Counted from the stretch's first letter, positions 27,138 through 36,679 are shown. The stretch is 64,000 bases of DNA from Maribacter spongiicola (GCF_004364165.1 NZ_SOAY01000011.1:496001-560000); one strand, 5' to 3'. The notes: generated by a model not told the origin, from the sequence alone. Made by a program: numbers and translations.

Positions 27138-27251
27138 TTAATTAAATGAAGTCATTACGTAATAGAAAATAAGAACATATATAAAATTGAGCACTAATAC
27201 AATGCTGTACTCTTTTTTCCAAGTTTTATTTTCGTCGCGTTCTTTGTTCAT
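27138..27251 (-). CDS. 37-aa single-helix membrane protein between deacetylase and symporter
   Basis: This short gene has ATG at 27251 and TAA at 27138. A charged N-terminal segment (MNKERDENKTWKKEY) is followed by one hydrophobic helix of about 18 residues (IVLVLNFIYVLIFYYVM), so a cytoplasm-in membrane orientation is likely. Its ATG overlaps the stop codon of the upstream PIG-L gene in the arrangement ATGA, and its stop is one base from the symporter ATG. That spacing argues strongly that it is translated. By analogy with small subunits of other SSS transporters (DUF485, DUF4212), it may assist the symporter. This is inference, and I do not recognise a named family. Confidence 0.72.
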   Translation of the reverse strand: MNKERDENKTWKKEYSIVLVLNFIYVLIFYYVMTSFN

Positions 27252-29779
27252 CCTTTGAATTTCGCTTTTGTTTCCACCTTTTCTTTGCCTACAGATAACA
27301 TATTTGAGAATAACTTATATGCCCCTGGTACGCCTACTGGTAATTCTCTGAAAAAGCTTAGTCCGGTATAAATATAGTTTCCCTTTCCATATTTAGCAAT
27401 TAACAAACTACCTTTTAAAGAATCTTCTCCTTTATCGTGCATTTCTAAAATAGGGGTGAACTCATCGCTCCACTTATTCGGAAAATACAGACCACGTTCT
27501 TGAACCCAACCCGTAAAGTCATTATTATCGATTTCATTAGGGAAATGTACTAGCGAATTATCTTTAGCAATTATTTCTACTTCTGAGTTCTCATTGGTAA
27601 CTCTATCGCGAGAAATTTCCAACTCATAAGGCGCTATATTTTCGAACTGCGATCCCCATCTACTTGCCGTATTATATTGAACAATTACTGTACCACCATT
27701 TTTGACATAATCTAGTATAAATCGTTGTTTAAATTTTAATTCGTCTACCACATTATAGGCTCTAATACCCAAAACTACAGCATCAAACTTTTTTAATGAT
27801 TCTTTAGTGATTGTAGTTGGGTCGATTAATTGAACATTGTAACCAATTTGTTCTAAACTGGTAGGTACTTCATCACCAGCGCCCATAATATAACCAATAT
27901 TTTCTCCTGCTTTTTGAATATTTAATCGAACTACTTTTGTTTCTGAAGGCAGTAAAATAGTTTGCGTAGGTACATGGTCATAAGCGATAGTTACCATTTC
28001 TTTGGTAATTTCTTTACCGTTCAATTTTATAATAGGGGAGATAGTGCTTTCATTTTCAGTAGGTGGCGGACTCAATAAAAAGAAAACTGTTTGCTCATCG
28101 CCTTTTTTATTTATTGAAAAAGGTTGCGATTTTTCATCGACTTGCCAACCTTCGCCGTGTTGTAATTCTATTGTACCACTAATACTGTCTTTATGGGCTT
28201 TAATGGTAATAGGAATTCTTTTTTGACTGGCATCTGCGAAAATTAAAACCTTATCGGCGAAATTCGCCGTAGCTTCTGGCACCACTTCAAAAGGTTGATA
28301 GATTTCTCCTTTATCTGGCTTTGCATATTTGTAGATAATTGGTTTAGAAATAGGAATCGCTACGCCGTTAATTTCTAGATTAAAGGTTGCATTGAAGGCT
28401 CTTGGTGTTTCGGGTTTTCCTATAAGATTGGCATCGTTTACAGTATAGGTACCCAATGTGCCTTTATCCATTAACCAATACGGACTCGTAAATTTTGTTG
28501 TGGTAGGTATTTCTAAAACGACTTTTTTATCAAAGGATTCATTATTATTTAATGCAGTTTCATCTATCGCTAAATCTTGATTATTAAAGAATATTGATTT
28601 CAATTTAATAGTCAAATCACTTCTATTTAATGCTTGTATTTGAACATCTACTTTTTCTCCTGGGTTGGTGTAAGATGCTGAAGTACTAGCTTCAACATGT
28701 AAACCCGAAATTGCAGAGATAATAGTTGTTAATTCATTGGTCTTAAGTTTTTTCCAATGTTCGTCGGTTGATTTTTGAAGTAGTTGATATGCTTCTAGCA
28801 AGGCTGGTAAATGACTCGTAGGATTCTTGAAATTAAAATTCTCTTGTACCTTATATAAAATGTCACCTATTGCTTTGCCTCCATCAATTCTAGACCAGCT
28901 TGTGTCGATACCATCAAAAATGTTTGTTTTGTCATTTGGTAAATCGCCTTTTAATAATTCAACGTATTCATCTTCTGAACCTCTTGCAGTTAATCTGCCA
29001 AAACCTTGACATAAATGTTGACTGCTTGCTAAAGAAGCTATTTCATTATTAGACATGCCTATCATCGGGTAGTAAGTGCCTACATCCATATTCAGCATTT
29101 TAGATTTGTCTGCCTCTTTAAATTTTTCTTCACTACCGTAAAACCACCAAGAGGTATTGAAAAATAATCGTTTTGGTTGCCAGATATTTGTTGTAGCTAA
29201 TTGTTCAGGATATGCATTTGAGTCATTTGCTAGATCAAAGGCTTCAAAACTTAGCATCGCAGAAGATGTATGGTGCCCGTGAGTACTACCAGGTGATCTG
29301 TGGTCAAATCTGTTAATAATGACGTCGGGCTTAAATTTTCTAATGGTTCGAACGACATCACCTAAAATGGCTTCTTTGTTCCAAATTTCAAGTGTTTCAT
29401 CTGGGTGTTTTGAATAGCCGAAGTCATTAGCGCGACTAAAAAATTGTTCGCCACCGTCAACACCTCTAGCGGCAAGTAGCTCTTGGGTTCTTAAAACGCC
29501 TAAAAGTTCACGCAATTCGGGTCCGATTAAATTTTGCCCCCCATCCCCTCTAGTTAATGATAAATAGCCTGTTCTTGCCTTTGTATTGTTAGCGAGGTAA
29601 GAAATTAATCGGGTATTCTCATCATCGGGGTGTGCAGCAATATACAGCGCTGTGCCAAGAAAATTTAATTTTTCAATAGATTGGTAAATGTCAGCGGTAG
29701 AAGTATTCTTTGGTGTTTGTGCTGTAAGGTTGCCATGTACAAAAAAACTACAGGCTAGTAACCCTAATAAATATCGCAT
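27248..29779 (-). CDS. Secreted PIG-L (LmbE-like) deacetylase, large form
   Basis: This 843-aa protein has a signal peptide (about residues 1-20, ending LTAQ). The PIG-L domain has the zinc motif AAHPDDE (48-54) and the second His block STHGHHTSS (165-173), typical of GlcNAc-type de-N-acetylases. Residues 360-600 are beta-rich, probably immunoglobulin-like. Residues 630-830 have a flavodoxin or glutamine-amidotransferase-like look (AVVLGIRAYNVVDELK, NGGTVIVQYN). It probably deacetylates an amino-sugar-containing compound in the periplasm. It is first in the operon with the 37-aa protein, the symporter and galK, which suggests a role in processing an external glycan or glycoconjugate. Confidence 0.88.
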   Translation of the reverse strand: MRYLLGLLACSFFVHGNLTAQTPKNTSTADIYQSIEKLNFLGTALYIAAHPDDENTRLISYLANNTKARTGYLSLTRGDGGQNLIGPELRELLGVLRTQELLAARGVDGGEQFFSRANDFGYSKHPDETLEIWNKEAILGDVVRTIRKFKPDVIINRFDHRSPGSTHGHHTSSAMLSFEAFDLANDSNAYPEQLATTNIWQPKRLFFNTSWWFYGSEEKFKEADKSKMLNMDVGTYYPMIGMSNNEIASLASSQHLCQGFGRLTARGSEDEYVELLKGDLPNDKTNIFDGIDTSWSRIDGGKAIGDILYKVQENFNFKNPTSHLPALLEAYQLLQKSTDEHWKKLKTNELTTIISAISGLHVEASTSASYTNPGEKVDVQIQALNRSDLTIKLKSIFFNNQDLAIDETALNNNESFDKKVVLEIPTTTKFTSPYWLMDKGTLGTYTVNDANLIGKPETPRAFNATFNLEINGVAIPISKPIIYKYAKPDKGEIYQPFEVVPEATANFADKVLIFADASQKRIPITIKAHKDSISGTIELQHGEGWQVDEKSQPFSINKKGDEQTVFFLLSPPPTENESTISPIIKLNGKEITKEMVTIAYDHVPTQTILLPSETKVVRLNIQKAGENIGYIMGAGDEVPTSLEQIGYNVQLIDPTTITKESLKKFDAVVLGIRAYNVVDELKFKQRFILDYVKNGGTVIVQYNTASRWGSQFENIAPYELEISRDRVTNENSEVEIIAKDNSLVHFPNEIDNNDFTGWVQERGLYFPNKWSDEFTPILEMHDKGEDSLKGSLLIAKYGKGNYIYTGLSFFRELPVGVPGAYKLFSNMLSVGKEKVETKAKFKG

Positions 29780-29861
29780 TTCAAGTTGGTTTTGGTAGTA
29801 ATTCCAAATATAATAAGATTAGTACCTACGCTTGCTTTTTTTAACGACTTCTTTAACAGAA

Positions 29862-30440
29862 TCAAATAATTTGCTCTTCCTCTTCTTCAATATTTAAAAA
29901 TTCGCCTTGCTGGTAGGTTGAAATCAAAATAACCCCTTTTTGTAGTAAAAGGTTATTTGGGTAGGTTAAAATTTCGCCGTTATTTCTTCTTAGGTGTAAA
30001 TGAAAAGCTCTAATATCTTCTATTACAAATTGATCTAAATCGGTATTGTTAGGGTCTAGTAATTCTTTATCAAGAATGCGAATTGTATTTCCTATTTTAA
30101 ATGGGAACGAAAAGAAGATGATGACCCCTGCGGTGATGTTACTTAAAATAGACCATTGCGCAAATAAAGCCACACCTATTACTGCAAATACAGAAGAAAG
30201 CATAACGCCTAAATCTCTGTAGTTAACACTCCATACAAGTGTTAACGCAACCATAGCGATAATAGTCAATGCTATGTTGATGAATTTCAATATTAGATTG
30301 GTTCTAACGGGATTGTAATCGCTGATTTTGCTCACCTTTCTTACCGCTGTGGTGAAAAGGAATTTTAAAACAAGGATAACAATTAATACAATGAGACTGT
30401 ATATTAATTCATTATGATGATTATCAAGAAATTCTTTCAT
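29862..30440 (-). CDS. Small MscS-family mechanosensitive channel
   Basis: This 192-aa protein has three hydrophobic segments (about residues 13-33, 50-72 and 78-100). The MscS signature is present: VALFAQWSILSNITAGVII in the pore helix, then FFSFPFKIGNTIRI. A short beta domain ends YPNNLLLQKGVI. It is compact compared with E. coli MscS (286 aa) and ends in a Glu-rich tail, EEEEEQII. It likely releases solutes across the inner membrane on osmotic downshock. The lipoprotein gene ends three bases upstream, so it is probably the last gene of the DUF2520-KdsC-Maf-lipoprotein run. Confidence 0.9.
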   Translation of the reverse strand: MKEFLDNHHNELIYSLIVLIVILVLKFLFTTAVRKVSKISDYNPVRTNLILKFINIALTIIAMVALTLVWSVNYRDLGVMLSSVFAVIGVALFAQWSILSNITAGVIIFFSFPFKIGNTIRILDKELLDPNNTDLDQFVIEDIRAFHLHLRRNNGEILTYPNNLLLQKGVILISTYQQGEFLNIEEEEEQII

Positions 30441-30443
30441 ATG

Positions 30444-31391
30444 CTATAACCCTAAACTATCGCGCAAAGATAAATCCTTATTCGAATTTTGTTGCCAATA
30501 GGGTGTTGTAATCCTGTTAATTCTTGTTGCTTTAGAAGTTAATACTTTTGACTTTTCACCATAACCGTCTTTATAGGTATCTGTCCAACTTTCTATCATG
30601 TATGGAAACTTGTTTTCAAAGTTGATTTTTAAGGAGCGCTGAAGCTCAGGATACTTTATTTCATAAGTACTTATACCACCTTCTTCAGTTAAGGAAGATA
30701 TTGCCTTATAGGCTTTTAGCTCTTTATGTGTTAGTCTGATAAATTCTAAAGAGGGAACCATACTCATTTCACCTATTGGTAAATCTGAAGGATTAATCCT
30801 GATTTTGTTCCAGATTTCGTTTTCAAGATTTGTTTTTTCCATATGATAATCTTGATCACCCTCAGATTCAAAATACGAGTGACTCATAATTTTAAAATCA
30901 TCTTTGTTGTTCAACTGTGCGTACACATGACCACACCATTCTTGAGATGAAAATGATAATTTAAGTGCATGCTGGTTGTCATGTACAGGGTAAAAACTAC
31001 TCGTCATAATAGAGTAGGGGTAAATACCTGTTAAATAGTTTTTAGTAAAATTTAGTTTTAAAACCGGAATGTTATTTTTATTGCTATTATCTGCTTTTAC
31101 TTGAGCATCGGGTAAAAATGGTTCGGTAACATATATCATTACCGCATTACCTTCTCTTAATTCACCATATCTAGCTTGTTCTAAATTATACGATGTAATT
31201 TCTGCAGTACCATTATACCAGTACTTTTTAAATTCTTCTGAAAGCTGTTTTTTAGGTAGCTCTTTATCTACTCCAGCTGTGGACATGGCTAAAGTTTTGC
31301 TGGTATCTTGTGGTTTTTCTTTACAACTAGTAAATAAAATTAGTAAAGCGAAAATGCTATAGAATGCTGTGTTCAATTTTAAGTTTTTCAT
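30444..31391 (-). CDS. Hypothetical lipoprotein downstream of maf
   Basis: This 315-aa protein has its ATG at 31391 opening a lipoprotein signal with lipobox LFTSC (Cys about residue 23). An ATG three codons upstream is less suitable. The mature part is a soluble beta-rich domain with YWYNGTAEITSYNLEQARYG and SQEWCGHVYAQLN. Homologues in Bacteroidota are sometimes labelled septum formation inhibitor Maf, which seems to be a transferred name from the neighbouring true maf gene; I see no Maf motif here. The function is unknown. It is placed 32 bases after maf and three bases before the MscS gene. Confidence 0.75.
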   Translation of the reverse strand: MKNLKLNTAFYSIFALLILFTSCKEKPQDTSKTLAMSTAGVDKELPKKQLSEEFKKYWYNGTAEITSYNLEQARYGELREGNAVMIYVTEPFLPDAQVKADNSNKNNIPVLKLNFTKNYLTGIYPYSIMTSSFYPVHDNQHALKLSFSSQEWCGHVYAQLNNKDDFKIMSHSYFESEGDQDYHMEKTNLENEIWNKIRINPSDLPIGEMSMVPSLEFIRLTHKELKAYKAISSLTEEGGISTYEIKYPELQRSLKINFENKFPYMIESWTDTYKDGYGEKSKVLTSKATRINRITTPYWQQNSNKDLSLRDSLGL

Positions 31392-31423
31392 ATCTACCAT
31401 TTTTTAGAGTTGTTTACATTTTA

Positions 31424-32008
31424 TTATGCCAATTCTGACAAAGTGTTATACACCATTTGGGTGGGCAGGCCTACTACATTGGTATACGAGCCTTTTATTT
31501 CTTCAATACCGATCAGCCCTATCCATTCTTGAATACCATAAGCGCCAGCTTTATCAAAAGGTTCATATTCTTTAATATAATGGCGTATTTCTTCTTTTGA
31601 TAAGTTTTTGAACTTAACCTCGGTAATGGAATGTTGAACTATCTGTCGTTCAACTGTGGTGAAACAAACAGAGGAAATCACTTGATGCCAAGCTCCCGAT
31701 AATTTTTTAAGCATTAATTCGGCTTCATCGCTGTCTTTTGCCTTTGCTAAAGATTCATTATTATACCAAACAACGGTGTCAGATGTAATTAAAATATCTT
31801 TAGGTTGCAATTCTGCTTTAAATATTTCTGCTTTTAATACCGCTAAATAATCTGATATTTCAGCACCCTTTAATTCTGGCGGATATACTTCATCAACAGA
31901 TTTTAAGCGTACTTCAAAATCGAGCTCCATATCCTTGAAAAACTGATGTCTTCTTGGGGATCCAGATGCTAAAATTAAATGATAATCTTTCAATTTATTC
32001 TGCAACAT
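31424..32008 (-). CDS. maf: Maf family nucleotide pyrophosphatase
   Basis: This 194-aa cytoplasmic house-cleaning enzyme hydrolyses non-canonical or methylated nucleoside triphosphates to monophosphates. The ILASGSPRRHQF block (12-23) is the Maf signature. ILITSDTVVWYNNE near residue 70 and the C-terminal YTNVVGLPTQMVYNTL near residue 175 complete the active site and fold. The length is normal. It starts three bases after the KdsC-like gene stop, in the same operon. Which subfamily of base it prefers (dTTP/UTP or 7-methyl-GTP) cannot be told with certainty from motif reading. Confidence 0.95.
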   Translation of the reverse strand: MLQNKLKDYHLILASGSPRRHQFFKDMELDFEVRLKSVDEVYPPELKGAEISDYLAVLKAEIFKAELQPKDILITSDTVVWYNNESLAKAKDSDEAELMLKKLSGAWHQVISSVCFTTVERQIVQHSITEVKFKNLSKEEIRHYIKEYEPFDKAGAYGIQEWIGLIGIEEIKGSYTNVVGLPTQMVYNTLSELA

Positions 32009-32011
32009 AAA

Positions 32012-32539
32012 CTAATCGTTTGCGGCACTAAAATGGTTTGACCAATCTCCACGTACTTTTAAAACCTGTTCAATGACGTCACGTACACAACCATGACCAC
32101 CATTTATGTGAGATATATATTGACTCACACTTTTTACTTCAGCAACCGCATTTTGCGGACAAGCAGCTAGAGCAACCGCCTTCATTGGTGGAATATCCGG
32201 TATGTCATCACCCATGTATAAAATGTTCTCGGCTTCAATATGGTAGATGTCCATATATTCATCTAAAGCATCCATTTTATAATGAGCTCCCATGTAAATA
32301 TCGGTTACTCCTAGAGCACGTAATCTAGTACGTACGCCTTCATTTGTTCCGCCAGTAATTATACACACATTATACCCTTTATTCAAAGCTACTTTTAAGG
32401 CATAACCATCTTTAACACTCATTTTACGCAATAATTCTCCCTCACTCGTAATTAAAAGACTACCATCTGTAAATACCCCATCAACGTCAAATACAAATGT
32501 GGTAATATCTTTTAAATACTCTTTATAACTTTTTTCCAT
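32012..32539 (-). CDS. kdsC: KdsC-type HAD phosphatase
   Basis: This 175-aa C0-type HAD phosphatase is predicted to release phosphate from KDO-8-phosphate in lipopolysaccharide core synthesis. HAD motif I is FVFDVDGVFTDGSLL (17-31), motif II is IITGG (58-62), and motif IV is YMGDDIPDIPPMK near residue 105. The C-terminal GGHGCVRDVIEQVL is typical of KdsC tetramers. The gene overlaps the DUF2520 gene by 17 bases at its start and runs into maf. No other KDO gene is present in the window, so the substrate rests on family resemblance. The related YrbI-like sialic phosphatases are an alternative. Confidence 0.85.
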   Translation of the reverse strand: MEKSYKEYLKDITTFVFDVDGVFTDGSLLITSEGELLRKMSVKDGYALKVALNKGYNVCIITGGTNEGVRTRLRALGVTDIYMGAHYKMDALDEYMDIYHIEAENILYMGDDIPDIPPMKAVALAACPQNAVAEVKSVSQYISHINGGHGCVRDVIEQVLKVRGDWSNHFSAAND

Positions 32540-33287
32540 GCTTTTCTTTAATTGCGTTGCTTAATAGGGTGTATAGTTCCCGTTGGTGTTTATCTTTTAT
32601 AACTTGTAAATGATTGTGCAAAGTTTGTTGGTCTCCACGCTTTGCAGGTCCCGTTTGGGCTTGCATAGGTGTTAACGTGTCTAATTTTGCAGCAGTTTCT
32701 TTAATTAACGGCTGTAATAGTTTAAAATCAATTTTATGTTCTTCGCATATCTCGGCACCAATCGTATACATGTAATTGGTGAAATTATTTACAAATACCG
32801 CTGCCACATGCATTGTTTTTCGCTGTTCTGAATCTATTTCAACTACCGTTTTGCTTAATGTTTCGCCAAGCTGTTTTAATAGTTTAAGGTCTTCTTCATG
32901 TGTTGTCTCTATACAAATAGGAATGGCATCAAAATCAATAATCTTACCTTTTGTAAAAGTCTGTAGTGGGTAAAAAATGCCCGTTCGTTTCGCAGATTTT
33001 ATGGCCTCAAGTGAAGTTGCACCTGATGTATGCACTAAAAGTCCATCAATATCTTTAAAATTATTGGCAACTAGTTTTATGGCATCATCTGAAACTGCAA
33101 GTATATACACATCTGCAGCTTCAATTCTATTAAAATTTGTGCTTGACAGAAGAGTACTGTTGACAAATGCCAAATGTTTTTGGTTTCTACCAATTACCTG
33201 CTTAACGGCTACATCACTTGATTTTTCAAAAGCTTGATAAAGATTTTGAGCCACATTTCCTGTACCAATTATTACGACGGATATCAT
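32523..33287 (-). CDS. DUF2520 / Rossmann-fold NADP-binding protein
   Basis: This 254-aa cytoplasmic protein has its ATG at 33287 placing the dinucleotide motif VVIIGTGNVAQNL at residues 4-16, which is why the longer frame from 33302 is rejected. The N-terminal Rossmann domain resembles F420-NADP oxidoreductases. The helical DUF2520 C-terminal domain starts near KTMHVAAVFVNNFTNYMY and contains TPMQAQTGPAKRGD. Homologues are conserved beside kdsC-like and maf genes in Flavobacteriaceae. The substrate is unknown. It is the first gene of the operon and overlaps the next gene by 17 bases. Confidence 0.88.
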   Translation of the reverse strand: MISVVIIGTGNVAQNLYQAFEKSSDVAVKQVIGRNQKHLAFVNSTLLSSTNFNRIEAADVYILAVSDDAIKLVANNFKDIDGLLVHTSGATSLEAIKSAKRTGIFYPLQTFTKGKIIDFDAIPICIETTHEEDLKLLKQLGETLSKTVVEIDSEQRKTMHVAAVFVNNFTNYMYTIGAEICEEHKIDFKLLQPLIKETAAKLDTLTPMQAQTGPAKRGDQQTLHNHLQVIKDKHQRELYTLLSNAIKEKHGKKL

Positions 33288-33390
33288 ACCACAAAAATAC
33301 AAAGTTTATAATAGTCTTGTTATATTAAAATTAACAGTTTTGTTGAAGTTTAAAAGCGGCAAAAGGCATCTGTAAATGATGAAAAGACCT

Positions 33391-33398
33391 TATTTTTG
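33391..33398 (+). promoter_or_regulatory. -7 promoter element TATTTTTG before ccsBA
   Basis: This TAnnTTTG match lies 28 bases before the ATG at 33426. It covers the TTG at 33396 that opens the longest frame, so that TTG is unlikely to be translated. Confidence 0.5.
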
Positions 33399-33425
33399 CA
33401 TCTTGAAAATCAACTCCTATCTTCC

Positions 33426-36400
33426 ATGACGGAAATGTTCAAAAAAATATTCTTCTCCACGCGTTTAATGTCCATCTTATTTATCGTTTTTGCCACAGCA
33501 ATGGCATTCGGTACTTTTATTGAAAGTTGGTATAGCACAGAAACCGCACGAATTTGGATTTATAATGCCTGGTGGTTCGAGGTTATCATGGTATTCTTTG
33601 TAATCAATTTTTTTGGTAATATCTCTAGATATCGTCTTCTGCGACTAGAGAAATGGCCCGTTTTAGTGCTGCATTTATCTTGGGTATTGATTATTATCGG
33701 TGCTTTTGTAACACGTTATATAAGTTTTGAGGGTATGATGCCTATTCGTGAAGGAAAAACGGAAAAGGTTTTCTATTCAGATAAAACGTATTTAACGGTT
33801 TATGTAGATGGTGAAATTGAAGGTGAAGCACGAAGAAAGGTATTGGAAGATGACTTGATTGTTACTCCCGAAGCTATAAAATCTAACCTGCCATGGAAAG
33901 CTGATTTTAATGGGGAAGATTTTGAAGTTTCTTATGTTGAATTTATAAAAGGAGCTAAACAAGGTTTATTGCCAGATGCTAACGGAACCAAATTTCTTAA
34001 AATAGTGGAAGCTGGTGATGGTGAACGTCATGACCACTATTTAGAAGATGGTAAGGTTGCTAGTATACACAATGTTCTTTTTGCTTTGAATAATAAAACC
34101 GATGGTGCCATCAATATAATGACCACAGATTCGGTCTACCAGATTCATTCTCCTTTTGATGGTAACTATATGCGTATGGCTGATCAGTTTCAAGGTGTTT
34201 TGGTGAAAGATAGTTTGCAACCTTTAGCATTGCGTTCGTTATATAATACTGCGGATATGCAATTTGTTATTCCAGATTCTGTAACACAAGGTTCATATGG
34301 TATCGTTGAAATACCAGATGCTGAGAAATCTAAAATAGACCAAGATGCAATTGTTTTTGATGTTACTGCTAACGGAGAAACCAAACAAATTAAATTATTA
34401 GGGAATAAAGGACCTTCAGATTTTAGTGAGAAAGTGAATGTTGGCGGACTCAATTTTTCTATACGATATGGATCTAAAGTATATGATTTGCCCTTTGGTA
34501 TTAAATTGAATGATTTTATCGCCGAAAAATATCCTGGTACGGAGAAAGGGTATTCTTCATATATGAGTAGAGTAACTATTGAAGATGAGCGTCCTTTTGA
34601 CTATGATATTTTTATGAACCATGTTTTAGATCATCAGGGATATCGCTTTTTTCAATCTAGCTTTGATCCCGATGAAAAAGGTACTGTTTTATCTGTAAAC
34701 CACGATTTTTGGGGTACTTGGATCACCTATATTGGTTATTTTCTTTTATATATCGGTTTAATGGGGATTATGTTTTTTGGTAAAACGCGCTTTAAAGATT
34801 TGGCTAATTCTTTAGATGAATTGAAAATTAAGAAGAAAAAAATGTTTGGTGTTATCGCTGTTCTAATGGCGTTTTCATTCTCGTCTTTTGCACAAGAACA
34901 ACATACGCCAGAAGAAGGTCATCAACAGGGGCCAAGTAAAACACAAATAGATTCTTTACTCGAGGCCAGTATGGTCAGTAAAGAGCATGCCGATAAATTC
35001 GGTAAACTAGTGATACAAGATGATGGTGGGCGAATGAAGCCCATCAATACTTTTTCATCGGAACTTCTTCGTAAGTTAAGTCTGAAAGACACTTATTTGG
35101 GATACACTTCTGATCAGATTTTGCTTTCTATGATGATGAACCCTGCTGTTTGGTATAATACGGAGTTTATTGCGTTAGATAAGAAATCGCAGAACGATAG
35201 TATTAGAAATGTTATAGGTATCCCTTCAGGGCAGGAATATGTAAAGGCTACCGATTTCTTTGATTCTAAAGGGCAGTATAAATTAGAACCTTTTTTAAGG
35301 GAGGCAACGGCCACTGCTAATCCGAATAAGTTTCAACAAGATTTTAAAGATGCCAATATTAGGTTGAGTCTTTTAAACCAAGCTTTAGGGCAAGATATTG
35401 TTAAGATATTTCCATTATTAGATGATGAGAATAACAAATGGATTTCAGCAGTAGAGTACCGAGGGGGACAATACGAAATTAGAGATTCACTATATTCTAA
35501 CTTTGTAAAGAATGCTATGCCATATTATCTAATGACTTTAGGCAAAGCGCAACAAAGTGGTGATTATACGTCGGCTGATAAATTACTAGGAGCCTTTCAA
35601 CAAAATCAGCTAAATCACGGTAGTGAGGTTTTGCCATCTGAGCAAAAAGTGAATACAGAGGTTATTTATAACAAGTTGAATATTTTTAATAGACTATATA
35701 AGTATTATGCACTTGTAGGGATATTAATGTTTTTTACACTTGTTTTCCAAATTTTTAAAGACCGTTCTATTTGGAGGATAGCTATTTACTTCTTTAAAGG
35801 AACGATATTGCTGCTTTTCTTATGGCACACTGCCGGATTGGTCTTACGATGGTATATTTCTGGTCATGCCCCTTGGAGTAACGCTTACGAAAGTATTTTG
35901 TATGTGGCATGGGCTACCATGGGTATGGGATGGGCTTTTGGTCGTAAAAGTGATATGACATTTGCAGCATCTGCTTTTGTTACATCTATGCTTTTATGGA
36001 TAGCGCACCAAAGTTGGATCGATCCTTCTATTGCCAATCTACAGCCTGTTTTAGACAGTTATTGGTTAATGATACACGTTGCAGTTATTGTTGGTAGTTA
36101 CGGACCTTTGACGGTGGGTATGATCTTAGGTCTGGTATCATTGATATTGATGATTTTGACCACCAAGAAAAATAAGAAACGAATGGCAATCAACATAAAA
36201 GAATTGACCATAATTAATGAATTGGCTTTAACCACAGGACTTGTGATGCTTACCATTGGTAACTTTTTAGGAGGGCAATGGGCAAATGAAAGTTGGGGTC
36301 GTTATTGGGGTTGGGATCCAAAGGAGACTTGGGCACTGGTTTCAATTATGATTTATGCCTTTGTAATTCACACACGATTAGTGCCGGGATTAAGAGGTAA

Positions 36401-36605
36401 ATGGACGTTCAACTTTATGAGTGTTGTTGCCTTCGGTAGTATTATGATGACCTATTTCGGGGTAAACTTTTACTTGGTAGGTCTACATAGTTATGCCAGT
36501 GGAGCACAAGTAATTACACCAACATTTATATACTACTTAGTTGCCGGAGTATTAGCGCTAGGCGGAATTAGCTATTGGAGGTACAAAGTCAACTATAGTA
36601 AGTAA
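33426..36605 (+). CDS. Fused cytochrome c biogenesis protein CcsB-CcsA (ResB-ResC)
   Basis: This system II cytochrome c synthetase exports haem and attaches it to apocytochromes c in the periplasm. The 1,059 aa combine a ResB-like N-terminal half (first helices with MAFGTFIESWYSTETAR, then a large periplasmic region) and a CcsA half with several helices and the haem-binding WWD motif WGRYWGWDPKETW near residue 960. A periplasmic linker carrying DDGGRMKPINTFSSELLRKL lies between the halves, as usual for the Bacteroidota fusion. The ATG at 33426 is chosen over an upstream TTG. It could mature the CXXCH proteins encoded at 53006 and 59319 in this window. Confidence 0.93.
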   Translation: MTEMFKKIFFSTRLMSILFIVFATAMAFGTFIESWYSTETARIWIYNAWWFEVIMVFFVINFFGNISRYRLLRLEKWPVLVLHLSWVLIIIGAFVTRYISFEGMMPIREGKTEKVFYSDKTYLTVYVDGEIEGEARRKVLEDDLIVTPEAIKSNLPWKADFNGEDFEVSYVEFIKGAKQGLLPDANGTKFLKIVEAGDGERHDHYLEDGKVASIHNVLFALNNKTDGAINIMTTDSVYQIHSPFDGNYMRMADQFQGVLVKDSLQPLALRSLYNTADMQFVIPDSVTQGSYGIVEIPDAEKSKIDQDAIVFDVTANGETKQIKLLGNKGPSDFSEKVNVGGLNFSIRYGSKVYDLPFGIKLNDFIAEKYPGTEKGYSSYMSRVTIEDERPFDYDIFMNHVLDHQGYRFFQSSFDPDEKGTVLSVNHDFWGTWITYIGYFLLYIGLMGIMFFGKTRFKDLANSLDELKIKKKKMFGVIAVLMAFSFSSFAQEQHTPEEGHQQGPSKTQIDSLLEASMVSKEHADKFGKLVIQDDGGRMKPINTFSSELLRKLSLKDTYLGYTSDQILLSMMMNPAVWYNTEFIALDKKSQNDSIRNVIGIPSGQEYVKATDFFDSKGQYKLEPFLREATATANPNKFQQDFKDANIRLSLLNQALGQDIVKIFPLLDDENNKWISAVEYRGGQYEIRDSLYSNFVKNAMPYYLMTLGKAQQSGDYTSADKLLGAFQQNQLNHGSEVLPSEQKVNTEVIYNKLNIFNRLYKYYALVGILMFFTLVFQIFKDRSIWRIAIYFFKGTILLLFLWHTAGLVLRWYISGHAPWSNAYESILYVAWATMGMGWAFGRKSDMTFAASAFVTSMLLWIAHQSWIDPSIANLQPVLDSYWLMIHVAVIVGSYGPLTVGMILGLVSLILMILTTKKNKKRMAINIKELTIINELALTTGLVMLTIGNFLGGQWANESWGRYWGWDPKETWALVSIMIYAFVIHTRLVPGLRGKWTFNFMSVVAFGSIMMTYFGVNFYLVGLHSYASGAQVITPTFIYYLVAGVLALGGISYWRYKVNYSK

Positions 36606-36623
36606 GATTAAATACAACGCATT

Positions 36624-36658
36624 AAAAAGCCTCATGGAATTTCCATGAGGCTTTTTTA
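36624..36658. terminator. Bidirectional intrinsic terminator ccsBA / M14
   Basis: AAAAAGCCTCATGGAA and TTCCATGAGGCTTTTT form a nearly continuous inverted repeat with a T-run, between convergent genes. Confidence 0.88.
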
Positions 36659-36679
36659 TTTCTAGTAGTTTGTGAAAAT

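Noticed and set aside
30444-31391. Naming the lipoprotein as a second Maf protein
   Set aside because: It has a lipobox and no SGSPRR-type motif. The name probably spread from the adjacent true maf gene.
33396-33425. TTG at 33396 as the start of the CcsBA gene
   Set aside because: It lies inside a TATTTTTG promoter box, and the ATG at 33426 gives the expected N-terminus.
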